Of a stretch of 53,706 bases of DNA, positions 44,941-53,706 are shown one piece after another. The DNA comes from Amanita rubescens. Taxonomy: Eukaryota; Basidiomycota; Agaricomycetes; Agaricales; Amanitaceae. Under the pieces are notes generated by a model. It ran no database searches. It was not told the origin of the DNA and saw only the letters and a list, made by a program, of their open reading frames with translations. The stretch is taken from assembly GCA_015039365.1 (NCBI GenBank), contig WION01000360.1, forward strand, positions 1 to 53,706, given 5' to 3'. Every line of letters begins with the position of its first letter. The stretch's first letter is position 1. A program made the position numbers and the translations under genes.

Positions 44941-44948
44941 TTTTTTTT
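44941..44948 (+). terminator. RNA polymerase III oligo-T terminator of tRNA-Gly
   Basis: Eight T residues one base after the discriminator base. Confidence 0.85.
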
Positions 44949-45044
44949 GTCTAGTCACAACCACGCGTCGCCGCACGCCTTCATTGTCCCCGGGACCGAC
45001 GGCATGCTACTTACATCACCCTTCGTTTGCACCGATTCAAAGCC

Positions 45045-45743
45045 ATGGCAGTGAGCGCCTCTAGACCTCCTCACAAACGTCTTAGGACCTCCGCCTCTCC
45101 AATTCATACCATCTCTTCCATAGACTCCACAACGTCACGTACAGCACCTGTCCCAAGCAAATCTCCTAATCCTCTCGGATGCAGCTCATGCCACCGCTTA
45201 TTGTCTGTCATGCAAGGACAGCTTCTTTTCTGCTCTCGGTGCGCGTATAGAAGCGCGTCTAAACGTCAGAGCAAACCAAATTAACAAATTCTATATCCAG
45301 GTGTTCTGCACCGACATGCGCTGTCTGCTCTCGGACTTGCACCGCACGTGTTCCGTCGCAGCCACCCACACCCCACCTCACCTGGTCGCCCTCGCCTTCA
45401 CCTCCGCAGTCTCCCCGCTACCCCTAACACGTCAGATTTGGAATCGGACGTCCACATAACGTTCAGCAGTAGTAGCACAGGAAAAACCGGCCATGTCACG
45501 GGCAAGCGCAGAAAAGCATCCCAGGACGATTTCATAGACCAGATCAATAACAGTGACGGATCTGAGGACGATTATGGCATCGGACCCGGTTGCGGCCGCA
45601 CCGTCTGTCGGGAGTGCAGCGTTGAGAGTATCCAAAGGTCGATCATTTTTTTTTTCATTTATGTCCGACGTTTTTGATCTCTGACATTTCCCATTTTCAC
45701 GTGCAGTAATACGATATCCTGTTATGACTGTTACGGCCATTAA
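45045..45743 (+). CDS. Cys-rich putative zinc-binding protein
   Basis: Conserved fungal protein, not assigned to a named family. The start MAVSASRPPHKRLRTSASPI is basic and Ser-rich, suggesting nuclear location. Exon 1 has GCSSCHRLLSVMQGQLLFCS (CxxC then C) and exon 2 opens with CSAPTCAVCSRTC. A Ser/Pro-rich linker follows. The third Cys cluster, GCGRTVCRECSVES, runs across an intron (GT after CAAAG, acceptor TGCAG) to NTISCYDCYGH and the stop. The paired CxxC spacing suggests two or more zinc sites built from dist parts of the chain. The frame breaks at 45413-45416: the C4 run needs to be C3 for SPATPNTSDLESDV to follow. It is directly downstream of tRNA-Gly. Confidence 0.65.
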
Positions 45744-46437
45744 GCTAAGTATTATAATGCACGGGTACTCTTTGGACCTGCTTGCTTTATCCTCCCGCTA
45801 GGGTAATTAATCGCATTCTTTTTCTTTTTTCTTTGATACCGCGATCCCAACATCTAGTTATCCTCGTTCCTCCAATGTACTGCTACATGCACTTGCACAA
45901 TACGGCTTCTTACGGTTTAATTAATGTCACTGCTGCCTCGTTGACATATTCGATGGATAAAGATCTTATCACTCTAGCATGTCATACTTATGTCGTGTGG
46001 GCGCGAGCGGTGATATTATTATTACGAAACTCCACGGCCTTGCTCAATGGGGCCCAGGACCGATGCCGTCATGCTTAAGGTCGCAGTCTACTACACTTGC
46101 GGGGATACTTATTGGGCATTTTTAGTTACGATTTAAGTTCTAGCTCCTGTTACAGGACTGTTAGAAGCGACACGAGGCCACATGTGATCAAGATCGTCGT
46201 TGCGTCACCGAACAAGGCCACCACCAGCTGACTTTTTATGATGAATCTTAAGTAAATGCTACAAATAAGTCTATTGTGGGAAGTACCACGAATGTATGTA
46301 AATATGTTTATGCCAGGTAATGCGGGTTGATGTCTATTGCTACATGGGCGCAGTACGTTGCGTTATAATCAATAACAACCGAGTCTCGAGAAGCGTCATT
46401 CATTTATGGAACCGTACCCAAAGACCGCCCTATTAAA
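45744..46437. other. Intergenic between convergent genes
   Basis: No gene is supported. A 98-codon ORF at 45782-46078 has no motif. Confidence 0.5.
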
Positions 46438-48650
46438 TCAAATGAGCATGACGACATCAAAGTTACTCGGGATTGCACCAACCTTGACATAAAGCGTTAG
46501 AGCATTGCTAGGCCAGATCTTTTCAAGTAGCTTGTCGGCCTTTGCACTCTTTCCACTCAGGAGGAGGTAGTGAACCTTCGGGCTGATATTCTGGAGCGAG
46601 GGAGAAGGAGGAAAATTGTTGCAAGAGTCGGATCAGGAAATATGTCAACTCGTTGTACGCATAATTTTGGCCGAGGCACTAACGATGCACGAAAAGATTA
46701 GCCTTGAGAGCGATCAAAGGCCGTAGAGATATACTTACGATACGCGGGCCCGCGCTGAAAGGCAGGTACATGGTAGGATTGGCTAAGAACTGCGCGAGCC
46801 GATCAGCCTCCAACCATCGCTCTGGCTTAAACTCGTCTGCGTCGGCGCCCCATAGCGCCGGATTACGTTGAGTAAGTAGAGGGAGATAGGTAAGAATGGT
46901 CCCTGCTGGCATATAGAAAGATTGAGGTTCCGAGCCTGGATATGTTCCATCCGCGGGGGGTAGGACACAAGCGGATCTCGATTCGCGCACGTTCAAGGGA
47001 ACCGGAGGGAACAGTCTGAGCGTCTCGTTGATAACGGCGCGCACTGTTGAACCGGAGTTATCAACCCTGTGAATATTTTCCTAGACTTGGCTGCGTACCA
47101 TATTTCATCTGCTTTATACTTTCGTACGTAGGAACTTGATCGCCGCAGATATTTAAGACTTCGGCACGCATTTTTGCGGCGACATCGGGATGAGTGGCCA
47201 TGAAGTAGGTAACAAACGTCAGTGTGCATGACGTCTATTTATTTAATCGGCTTTAATAAGTTTGACATATTCCCACTAGTCGGTACTTACTGTATCCCTA
47301 GCAGCGAGGAGCATGCTCAGCAACTGGTCTCGAATGAGTACAGGGTCTGAAACGATCATCAGCGTTCCTCCCAGATGGGTATCAACGGGGCGCCGGCTCA
47401 CCATCTGTGCTATCCGCCAAATGTTGCAGAAACGTCTTATCTCCTACGGGGCTGCTGGTCCCGTAAAATTTGGATCGTTCTTTTTCGTGCAGAGCCATTT
47501 TGACGAGGGGATCGAGCCATTCGCGTATACGATGTGCATTTTCTTGGTTTCTATCCCGGAACAATTCAAATAGCGGCCAATAATAGCCAATCCGTGCTCG
47601 TCGTGTGACTTCCTGCTGGGCCATTTCAAACGCTTCCACGAACGAACCCCATGTATCTTCTGTGGCGGAGCCTTTGGGACCCATGCGGGTAGAACCTGGA
47701 ACAGGTAGCGAAGCCGATAGCGTTTCGAGGTTCGTTCCAAATAGAAATTCGGAAGCAGCGTCTATCGAGAAGCGTGCGTATAAATCTTGCGCTTCGCACG
47801 CTTGATTGGACGATGAGAGGTTACATAGTATCGACAACGTTTGCGACGTGAATTTCTCAAACGTATCAAAATCGGAAATACGTTCTCGGGCAAAAAAGGG
47901 CCGCGCGACGGCACGATGCTGATGTTCCGTGAGTGGCTGACCTAGCGAAAACGGGAACAAGGACAAACCATTTTCCATTGCTAATACACGAAAAAGGCAT
48001 GAGATAGGAATTATCTGCGATAGTGCGATACTTACCTCGTCATCGCGGTTAAAGATGCCTTGGCCTAAAAAGGTCTCCCTGCGCCCAAATGAGCATGACA
48101 GCGGCGATAAAGGTTTATTACCCACATTCTCTCCTTTTGCAACTTGCCCCTCCAGAAGTGATTGAAACCGGAAGCAAGCGCGAATTTCGCGTGCTGCTGA
48201 TCCATCGTTATGATCTGTCCGTGTCAAGAGCACTGTCAGTTTATAAGGCACGGAACGAGGAGTGTCACGAACGGTGTCAGTCCAAAGTATCCTTAGGTTA
48301 AGCGTAGTACTTCTGTATTCTTCGAAGAGGCGCAAGTATACGTCGAGGGTATAACTGTTCTTGAAGTCGCGCATCATCTGGAGAAGAATGTCGATATTCC
48401 CAGGCCATTTCCCGACGACTCGAGGAATGGGCGCGGCACCTAGTTGCCGGGCCTCTCGGTGTTGCGATAGCAAAGTCCATTGTCTTCTGGCGATGGTGGA
48501 CAAAATCATAAAGGAAATATACACTGGAAGGGAGAGCCAACCAGGATTCCATTTAGAAAATCGAATAACGGCGACAAAGGCAAGAGAGGGTACAGCGATG
48601 GTGCGCCATAGATCAAGGGCAAGTCTGAGACGGAAGTTGGAGGGGTCCAT
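46438..48650 (-). CDS. Cytochrome P450, CYP63-like
   Basis: Heme monooxygenase anchored in the ER; CYP63 members of wood-decay fungi oxidise alkanes, fatty acids and aromatics. The N-terminus has two hydrophobic segments ([24 protein letters not shown]) as a membrane anchor. Then GIFNRDDE and [20 protein letters not shown], the I-helix LLAARDT, the K-helix [20 protein letters not shown] (ExxR), [11 protein letters not shown] (PERF-like) and the heme loop [10 protein letters not shown] split by an intron from [20 protein letters not shown]. About eight short introns. Near the end one extra T at 46525-46526 puts a TGA after KECKGRQAT. Dropping it restores [14 protein letters not shown] and extends the CDS to 46438. 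The substrate is unknown. Confidence 0.88.
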
Positions 48651-50537
48651 TGTGAGGAAAGTAGTAGCATCGATTGGAATTTATAAAGCTTCGCGTTCGG
48701 GCACTGTAGTCATGCATCGTGATTTGCAAAGTCCACATGAGAAATCGGGAACAGTCGTGATGCGCAGGGTTGATCAGGGTCATCTATGTCGGAGTAAACA
48801 GGACCAAACCGGATATTGCCCTGAACCGACCGAACCCACGTGTAATATGTCTGTCGGACGTCCCCGCATCAGTACTTTGCCCGAGCGCAGTGCCCGGAAC
48901 AAAGGCTTTGAGGCGCCAAGCACCAGTGCGCCATGCCGAGGTCCCGTACAGACATACGGATGCCCGGCTATCTGACATAGGCGGACCAGGGCGGACCTGA
49001 ACAATGGCCTTTATCGGTTTCCTGATTCTTAGTCTGATCCCATACCTAAGCTAGTTTGACCCTGCATTCCCAACTGGCTTGTGAATACTTACCTCGCGGG
49101 TTTCACGGGCAGCATAATTCGGTTGTCGCCTGTGACCGCGCTGCGATAGGCTAGGATAGGCCGTATTTAGATGGTGCCGTTTGACAAGATCATTAGGTAA
49201 TAGTCGTTTCAACATAAGTCTGTTCCTGTTCCTCACGCCTCTGTCGGTTCCTCGTTTCCGTTCGGTCATTGCCCGGGGACTGAATATCCACATCCGACTT
49301 TCTGTCACACAACTTCCAAACCTGCGCTTGATTGACGATACCGAATACCGGAGGCACAACGTCCGAACCTAACTTGCGATGTGTAAACGTGGTACAAGGC
49401 AGGTCACGTCAATGTAGCAGAACCGAACCTCATCGATATTGTTTAATCGGTCGGTCGGAGACAAATTCCGCAAGCGAAACCGTTATTCAATGCCTGGGTT
49501 CATTGGGCGATGCGCTGTCAATTAGCTGGGACGGCTGGAGATGTTCATTTTGAGGCCTAAGGCGACTTATTCCCGACATGTTGAATTCATCTGACGGCGC
49601 TCCCTGTCCATTCTGTCGGTTAGAATCAGATTATCTACGGCAGATGATCGATGGCAAATGACCTAGGATATTTCCTTCTGGGTGTAAACGACTGGCTCCA
49701 AAATAGAACAGCGGAAACCTGGTATCGGACCATCTTGCTCTGTTTAAACCATCTCCTGATTGGAGGATGGGTCGCCGCAACAGAGAACATCAGCGCAAGC
49801 TGGAACTTTCATCCTTCCATAATTTTGGGGGACAAGAAAGAGATAATTAGTCAACTCTTAGTGCATCTCGCAGATGTCATGCAAAGACCGCCAACATCAC
49901 GTATCGTATGACAAAACGCCGTATCACCCTACAAATTCATCAAGACATCCTTGAATAGAATTGCTGTTCTAAAAGGATATTTCTTGGACGGTTGCGGTCG
50001 CGATTAGATTATCTGATGGTATGGAGATGTGCTTAAATGACAACGTCCTTGCTGCGGCCGTTGACAATGTTTGTTGCTTCTATTCGGTTCACGGCAGGAG
50101 CAAACACAATCCGATGACACATATACCACTTTTGTATGCGTGAAAGTAAGAAGCTTTCAAGCTCAATCTGTAACGTCCCAGTTTCGTTTCATTTACCTTC
50201 TCATTTTCAAACACCCGCAGGGATCCTCGATGTATCTCTTAACACCCCACATTTTCGGTCACAACTTGGCTACCCGTTTGACACTCATGGGGGTAGTAGA
50301 ATGGGACCGTGATGCTTACTGCGCACAAGAATTTAACGATGATATTAATAGGAATTCATAACTCATGCCAATACCTTTGTTGGGTAAGGTGGATGAATTA
50401 ATTTTGGGTCCAAACTCAGCATGCAAACCTGTGCTGATTATTACATCCGAGCGCTGAGCGCTGGGCCATGAATGTCGTGGGCGTCTGTATTGAAAACGCT
50501 GTGCAAGGTGCTAATGCAAACACTATTCACACCTACC
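48651..50537. other. Gene-poor region upstream of the P450
   Basis: No gene is supported over 1.9 kb. Near the P450 start an imperfect direct repeat CGGG[CA]A[CA]GT-like (about 48697-48716 and 48744-48763) may be promoter sequence. An 86-codon ORF at 49651-49911 has no recognisable motif. Confidence 0.45.
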
Positions 50538-51152
50538 ATGGGCTCCTTCCCAACTTTTTCTTCGGCTTTTGTCAAGACGGTAGGGACTCGGGCCGCTGCC
50601 ATTGCAGGTTTATAAGGTGTCGGAGAAACATTCTTGCGACCACTGCGCCCCAGATCCCTCTCGCAACTCAACCTTTCTCTCTGATTCCCTTGTATAGGAT
50701 GCCGTCCGTGAACCGGCAGAGAGATGTCGACATCTGTAGGGGGCTTCGGAACAGTACGAGGCTACGAGCGAATGCCTTTCGCTGATCTGCCAGACAGACA
50801 TGTCTAAGTCAGTCGTCTGGTCTATGTTTTATTGATGACCTGTAGGTGTCTCTGGAAGGTGATAGAAAAATGATCCGGGAGAAGCTGGCTGTTTATGTTA
50901 GTAACCGTCGACCGGACACTGTCGATTGCGATATCAAAATTTTCGACTGCCTTGCAAGCGCTTTGAGTATCTGTGACTTCGAAAAGGTGAAATTTTAGAT
51001 TGCCTCCCTAGCGGAATTGCTGGCACGCCCAGGAAGACGACGAAAGACGAAAAAGAAATCTTCAGGGGGGTCGCGATGGCAACAGTAGTAAACGTAAAGC
51101 CATGCTGAGAGCATTTGCTGCTGTCAAGTCATGCTGGTTCGACGGTCAGTGA
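50538..51152 (+). pseudogene. Possible decayed small gene upstream of HMG-CoA synthase
   Basis: Not recognised. An ATG frame opens with GSFPTFSSAFVKTVGTRAAA before a GTTTAT donor. Later frames read DAVREPAERCRHL, a TAG, then GASEQYEATSECLSLICQTD in the same frame. After a CTGTAG acceptor comes EGDRKMIREKLAVYVSNRRP then DCDIKIFDCLASALSICDFE, and finally IASLAELLA and EDDERRKRN, KRKAMLRAFAAVKS before a stop at 51150. The segments look like one helical protein. They need one stop removed and one base dropped (about 51029) to be continuous, so it is a pseudogene, a misread gene or a wrong exon model. Confidence 0.4.
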
Positions 51153-51266
51153 AAAGTACGCTTTCGCGATGCCAGAAAAACCTGGGGCGCTCTCAGTTCT
51201 TTTTTTTGTTTTGTTTTTAATCCTGACTTGTAATGGACGTCCTGATTAGGGATAACCTCGTTCAAG

Positions 51267-51325
51267 TCTGGAGCTTCTGGACATTATGTAAGGCGTCATA
51301 TTATATAATGTCCAAAAGCTCTAGA
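51267..51325. repeat. Inverted repeat in the HMG-CoA synthase promoter
   Basis: Two 24-base arms (51267-51290 and 51302-51325) match as inverted repeats at 21 of 24 positions, around an 11-base loop. Shared core: GGACATTAT. The element ends 126 bases before the HMG-CoA synthase start codon. Confidence 0.85.
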
Positions 51326-51451
51326 CGAGAATGGGAAGAAGTTTGGGATCGTACCATGTGTCTTGTTTATTATTTTCTCAACCTATGGGCTATATAACCC
51401 TGTCACTCTGCTTCTCACCTTATCCTCCGTTGCTACTTTTCTTTGACCGAG

Positions 51452-53098
51452 ATGACCATTTCCCTCACTTCCGCTGCCGTTGATATCGATGTGCCCCGCC
51501 CAAAAGATGTCGGTGTGCTCGCAATGGAAGTCTACTTCCCCCGTAGAGTTCGTATTCACGTGCCTCTTAGTTCACTTGCCCTGAGACTGACGTGTTTTAT
51601 CTATCCAGTGCGTGTCTGAAGATGCACTCGAAGATTTCGATGGTGTCTCAAAAGGAAAATACACTATTGGTTTAGGCCAAGAGTACATGGCTTGGCCAGA
51701 TGACAGAGAGGATATCAACTCGTTTGCTTTGAACGGTGAGTACTTGTGTGCATGCGTCGTCGGGCTATCTTCTGAATATATGGCTTAGCTGTTTCCGGTT
51801 TGCTCGAAAAGTACAAAATTGACCCCAAGACAATTGGCCGTATCGATGTCGGAACCGAAACCATCATCGATAAATCCAAGTCCGTAAAGACGACTCTGAT
51901 GGATCTCTTTGCGGAGTCTGGAAACACGGACATTGAGGGTATAGACTCGAAGAATGCGTGCTACGGCTCCACTGCGGCACTGTTTAATGCCATCAATTGG
52001 ATCGAATCCGCGTCATGGGATGGTCGACTTGCAATTGCTGTTGCAGGTGACATCGCTGTCTATGCCGAGGGTGCCGCCAGACCAGCTGGTGGTGCAGGAG
52101 CCGTAGCCCTTTTGATTGGCCCTAATGCTCCGGTTGTATTTGAGCGTGAGTCGATCAACTGTTGTTTTCGAATGCACTAACGCAATTTGAAATAGCCATT
52201 CATGGTAACTACATGGCCAATACCTACGATTTCTACAAACCTCAGCTTTCGTCCGAGTACCCCGAGGTTGATGGACCAGTGTCCGTTGTCACATATATCG
52301 CGGCCCTTGATGCCGCCTACTCTCGCTTCCGTGAAAAAGTCGCACGGGCTACAAAGAAGGCGCAGCTCAACGGCCATGGAAATGGCGAAACTTCTGAAAC
52401 CGTTTTCTCCCTCGAAGATGTTGATTATGCCATCTTCCACAGTCCTTACGGCAAGCAAGCCGTCAAGGGCCACGCAAGGCTTATGTATAATGATTTCCTC
52501 ACTAACTCGGAAGCTACCCGCTTTGCCAATATCCCCAACCGCGACGCTCTCCTTGCTATGTCACGTCCCGATTCACTTACGGACAAGAACGTTGAAAAAA
52601 CCTTCATTTCTGCTTCGAAAGCTTCCTTTGCTCAAAAGACCAATGCTGGTATGGCTTGCTCACGCCGCCTTGGCAACATGTACACTGCCTCCCTTTATGG
52701 ATGCCTTGCTTCACTGCTGTCGCAAGTTGAACCTGCCCAATTACAAGGCAAACGGGTCAGCCTTTTCGCCTTTGGTAGTGGTTGCGCTGCCAGCTTCTTC
52801 TGCCTCCGTGTGAAGGGCGATACAACTGATATTCGGGACAAGCTTGACTTGATCAATCGTCTTGCAAGCATGAAGGTTGCCTCGCCGCAAGAGTTCGTTG
52901 ACGCCCTTAAAGTAAGTGATGTGTTACTATATTTATATCTAACGAATGCTTATTTCACCTCAGCTGCGGGAAAAGAACCATAATGCCTCCTGCTTCACGC
53001 CGGAAGGCTCCGTTGACAATATTTGGCCTGGCGCATATTACTTGGAACATATTGACCACAAATACAGGCGAAAATACCTTCGTGCACCGCTCGTCTAA
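51452..53098 (+). CDS. ERG13: Hydroxymethylglutaryl-CoA synthase
   Basis: Condenses acetyl-CoA and acetoacetyl-CoA to HMG-CoA, the committed entry to the mevalonate and ergosterol pathway. Five exons with an intact frame. [13 protein letters not shown] joins [20 protein letters not shown]; then [37 protein letters not shown] with the catalytic Cys, [51 protein letters not shown] (catalytic His region) and [20 protein letters not shown]. The last exon ends [20 protein letters not shown]. Length about 460 residues, normal for the family. The start is the first ATG after a C/T-rich leader. A notable inverted repeat lies in its promoter. Confidence 0.95.
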
Positions 53099-53287
53099 AG
53101 CATTGCATTCGTTATACCCACTTGCATTCGTTCCTGTCATCTATTAACTGTTAACGTTAACTAATTGAGATTGAGTAACAAATAGGTAATTGGAGTAATT
53201 TAGGATTGCATGTACCCGCAAGTTGCGTCAACGATTATGAACGCGCCTGAACTTGGGTCAAGTTCGGATTAGGACGTCAAAGGTTTC

Positions 53288-53706
53288 TTATGTTCTCCCA
53301 AACATAGTTCCCGATATTTCTGACAAAACATTCGTACAATGTTCACCACATTCCTTAATCCAATCCTGTACCATTTTCGGTGAAATCCCCACTATATCTA
53401 ACTCCTTCCTAAACTCCCGCCTGATCTCGTCCCTTCCGTCGTCGTCATGGCGTGTCTCACCAAGTTCCTTGTCAAAGACCAAACGTAGCTTCACCTTTTC
53501 CCAGTTCTCCCAGCACTCCACCCTGACCGGATCCGTATCTCCTGGGGCAAGTGGCTCCTCTTCTGTAATCTCTGGACCAAGCAGGAACTGTGGGTACGTG
53601 GTCTTCCCAGTGGGGTCGAGTAACGACACACTCCCAGTCAACGATTCTCGTGATTTGGTAGGTTGCCGGGTCGACGAGGATATTGCGAAGGAGAAAGGTC
53701 GTGATG
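53288..53706 (-). CDS. APH-like phosphotransferase, C-terminal part (cut by window edge)
   Basis: The visible end encodes HHDLS (catalytic-loop motif of aminoglycoside-phosphotransferase-like kinases), ILVDPATYQITRIVDWE with the metal-binding Asp, YPQFLLGPEITEEEPLAPGD and a helical C-terminus (WENWEKVKLRLVFDKELGE). Such proteins are numerous in fungi and rarely have a known substrate. The N-lobe lies outside the window. Two frame breaks, at about 53685-53687 and 53600-53601, are each cured by dropping one base. Confidence 0.65.
   Translation of the reverse strand, partial: SRPFSFAISSSTRQPTKSRESLTGSVSLLDPTGKTTYPQFLLGPEITEEEPLAPGDTDPVRVECWENWEKVKLRLVFDKELGETRHDDDGRDEIRREFRKELDIVGISPKMVQDWIKECGEHCTNVLSEISGTMFGRT

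Noticed and set aside
49651..49911. 86-codon ORF with hydrophobic middle
   Set aside because: No homologous motif, no adjacent exons; length is within chance expectation for this base composition.
1..53706. CRISPR arrays, bacterial operons or riboswitches
   Set aside because: Spliceosomal introns throughout and no spaced repeat array; the two tandem repeats found have only two copies and no spacers.

Overview
This window is nuclear DNA from a filamentous basidiomycete, most likely an Agaricomycete. The evidence is many short GT-AG introns of about 45-65 bases inside nearly every gene, a CYP63-like P450, a chitin deacetylase, an S10 carboxypeptidase, expanded TKL-type kinase-like genes, a basidiomycete-type Crinkler/RHS-like NTPase, and eukaryotic tRNAs with oligo-T terminators. 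There is no bacterial, viral or CRISPR signature. All family names are my reading of motifs; no search was run.

Layout. 0.85-3.7 kb: prefoldin subunit 5 and a DENN-type (LCHN/DUF4484) gene diverge from an 86-base promoter. 3.8-6.1 kb: a small repeat-containing ORF and a single-exon F-box gene. 7.5-11.9 kb: a conserved hypothetical, the HAL2 3'(2'),5'-bisphosphate nucleotidase and SEC13, all minus strand. 12.3-13.4 kb: kinase-like gene K1. 13.8-18.1 kb: mitochondrial elongation factor G diverging from a multipass membrane protein. 18.3-22.8 kb: secreted S10 carboxypeptidase, tRNA-Gln, chitin deacetylase. 23.2-28.0 kb: a decayed duplicate of the 3' end of the next gene, a kinase scrap, then a large disordered protein. 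28-30.4 kb: gene-poor, with a perfect palindrome. 30.5-31.4 kb: deleted kinase copy K2. 33.6-37.2 kb: a Crinkler/RHS-like NTPase-nuclease gene with an in-frame stop, and a mitochondrial carrier with an internal gap. 37.7-38.3 kb: small secreted protein. 40.6-41.8 kb: kinase-like gene K3. 42.9-48.7 kb: epsin, tRNA-Gly, a Cys-rich protein, a P450. 50.5-53.7 kb: a decayed small gene, HMG-CoA synthase (mevalonate/ergosterol pathway), and the C-terminal end of an APH-like phosphotransferase.

The housekeeping genes (chaperone, vesicle coat, endocytic adaptor, mitochondrial translation, sterol synthesis) do not form a pathway cluster. They are interrupted by accessory blocks holding lineage-specific, duplicated and decaying genes.

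Two cross-cutting observations stand out. First, a dispersed kinase-like family in which the DFG glycine is replaced by Glu (DFE in K1, DYE in K3), with deleted and fragmentary copies nearby. Second, at least 13 single-base frameshifts in otherwise well conserved genes, every one explained by one extra base. That suggests insertion-biased assembly error and should be settled before any of these genes is called a pseudogene.
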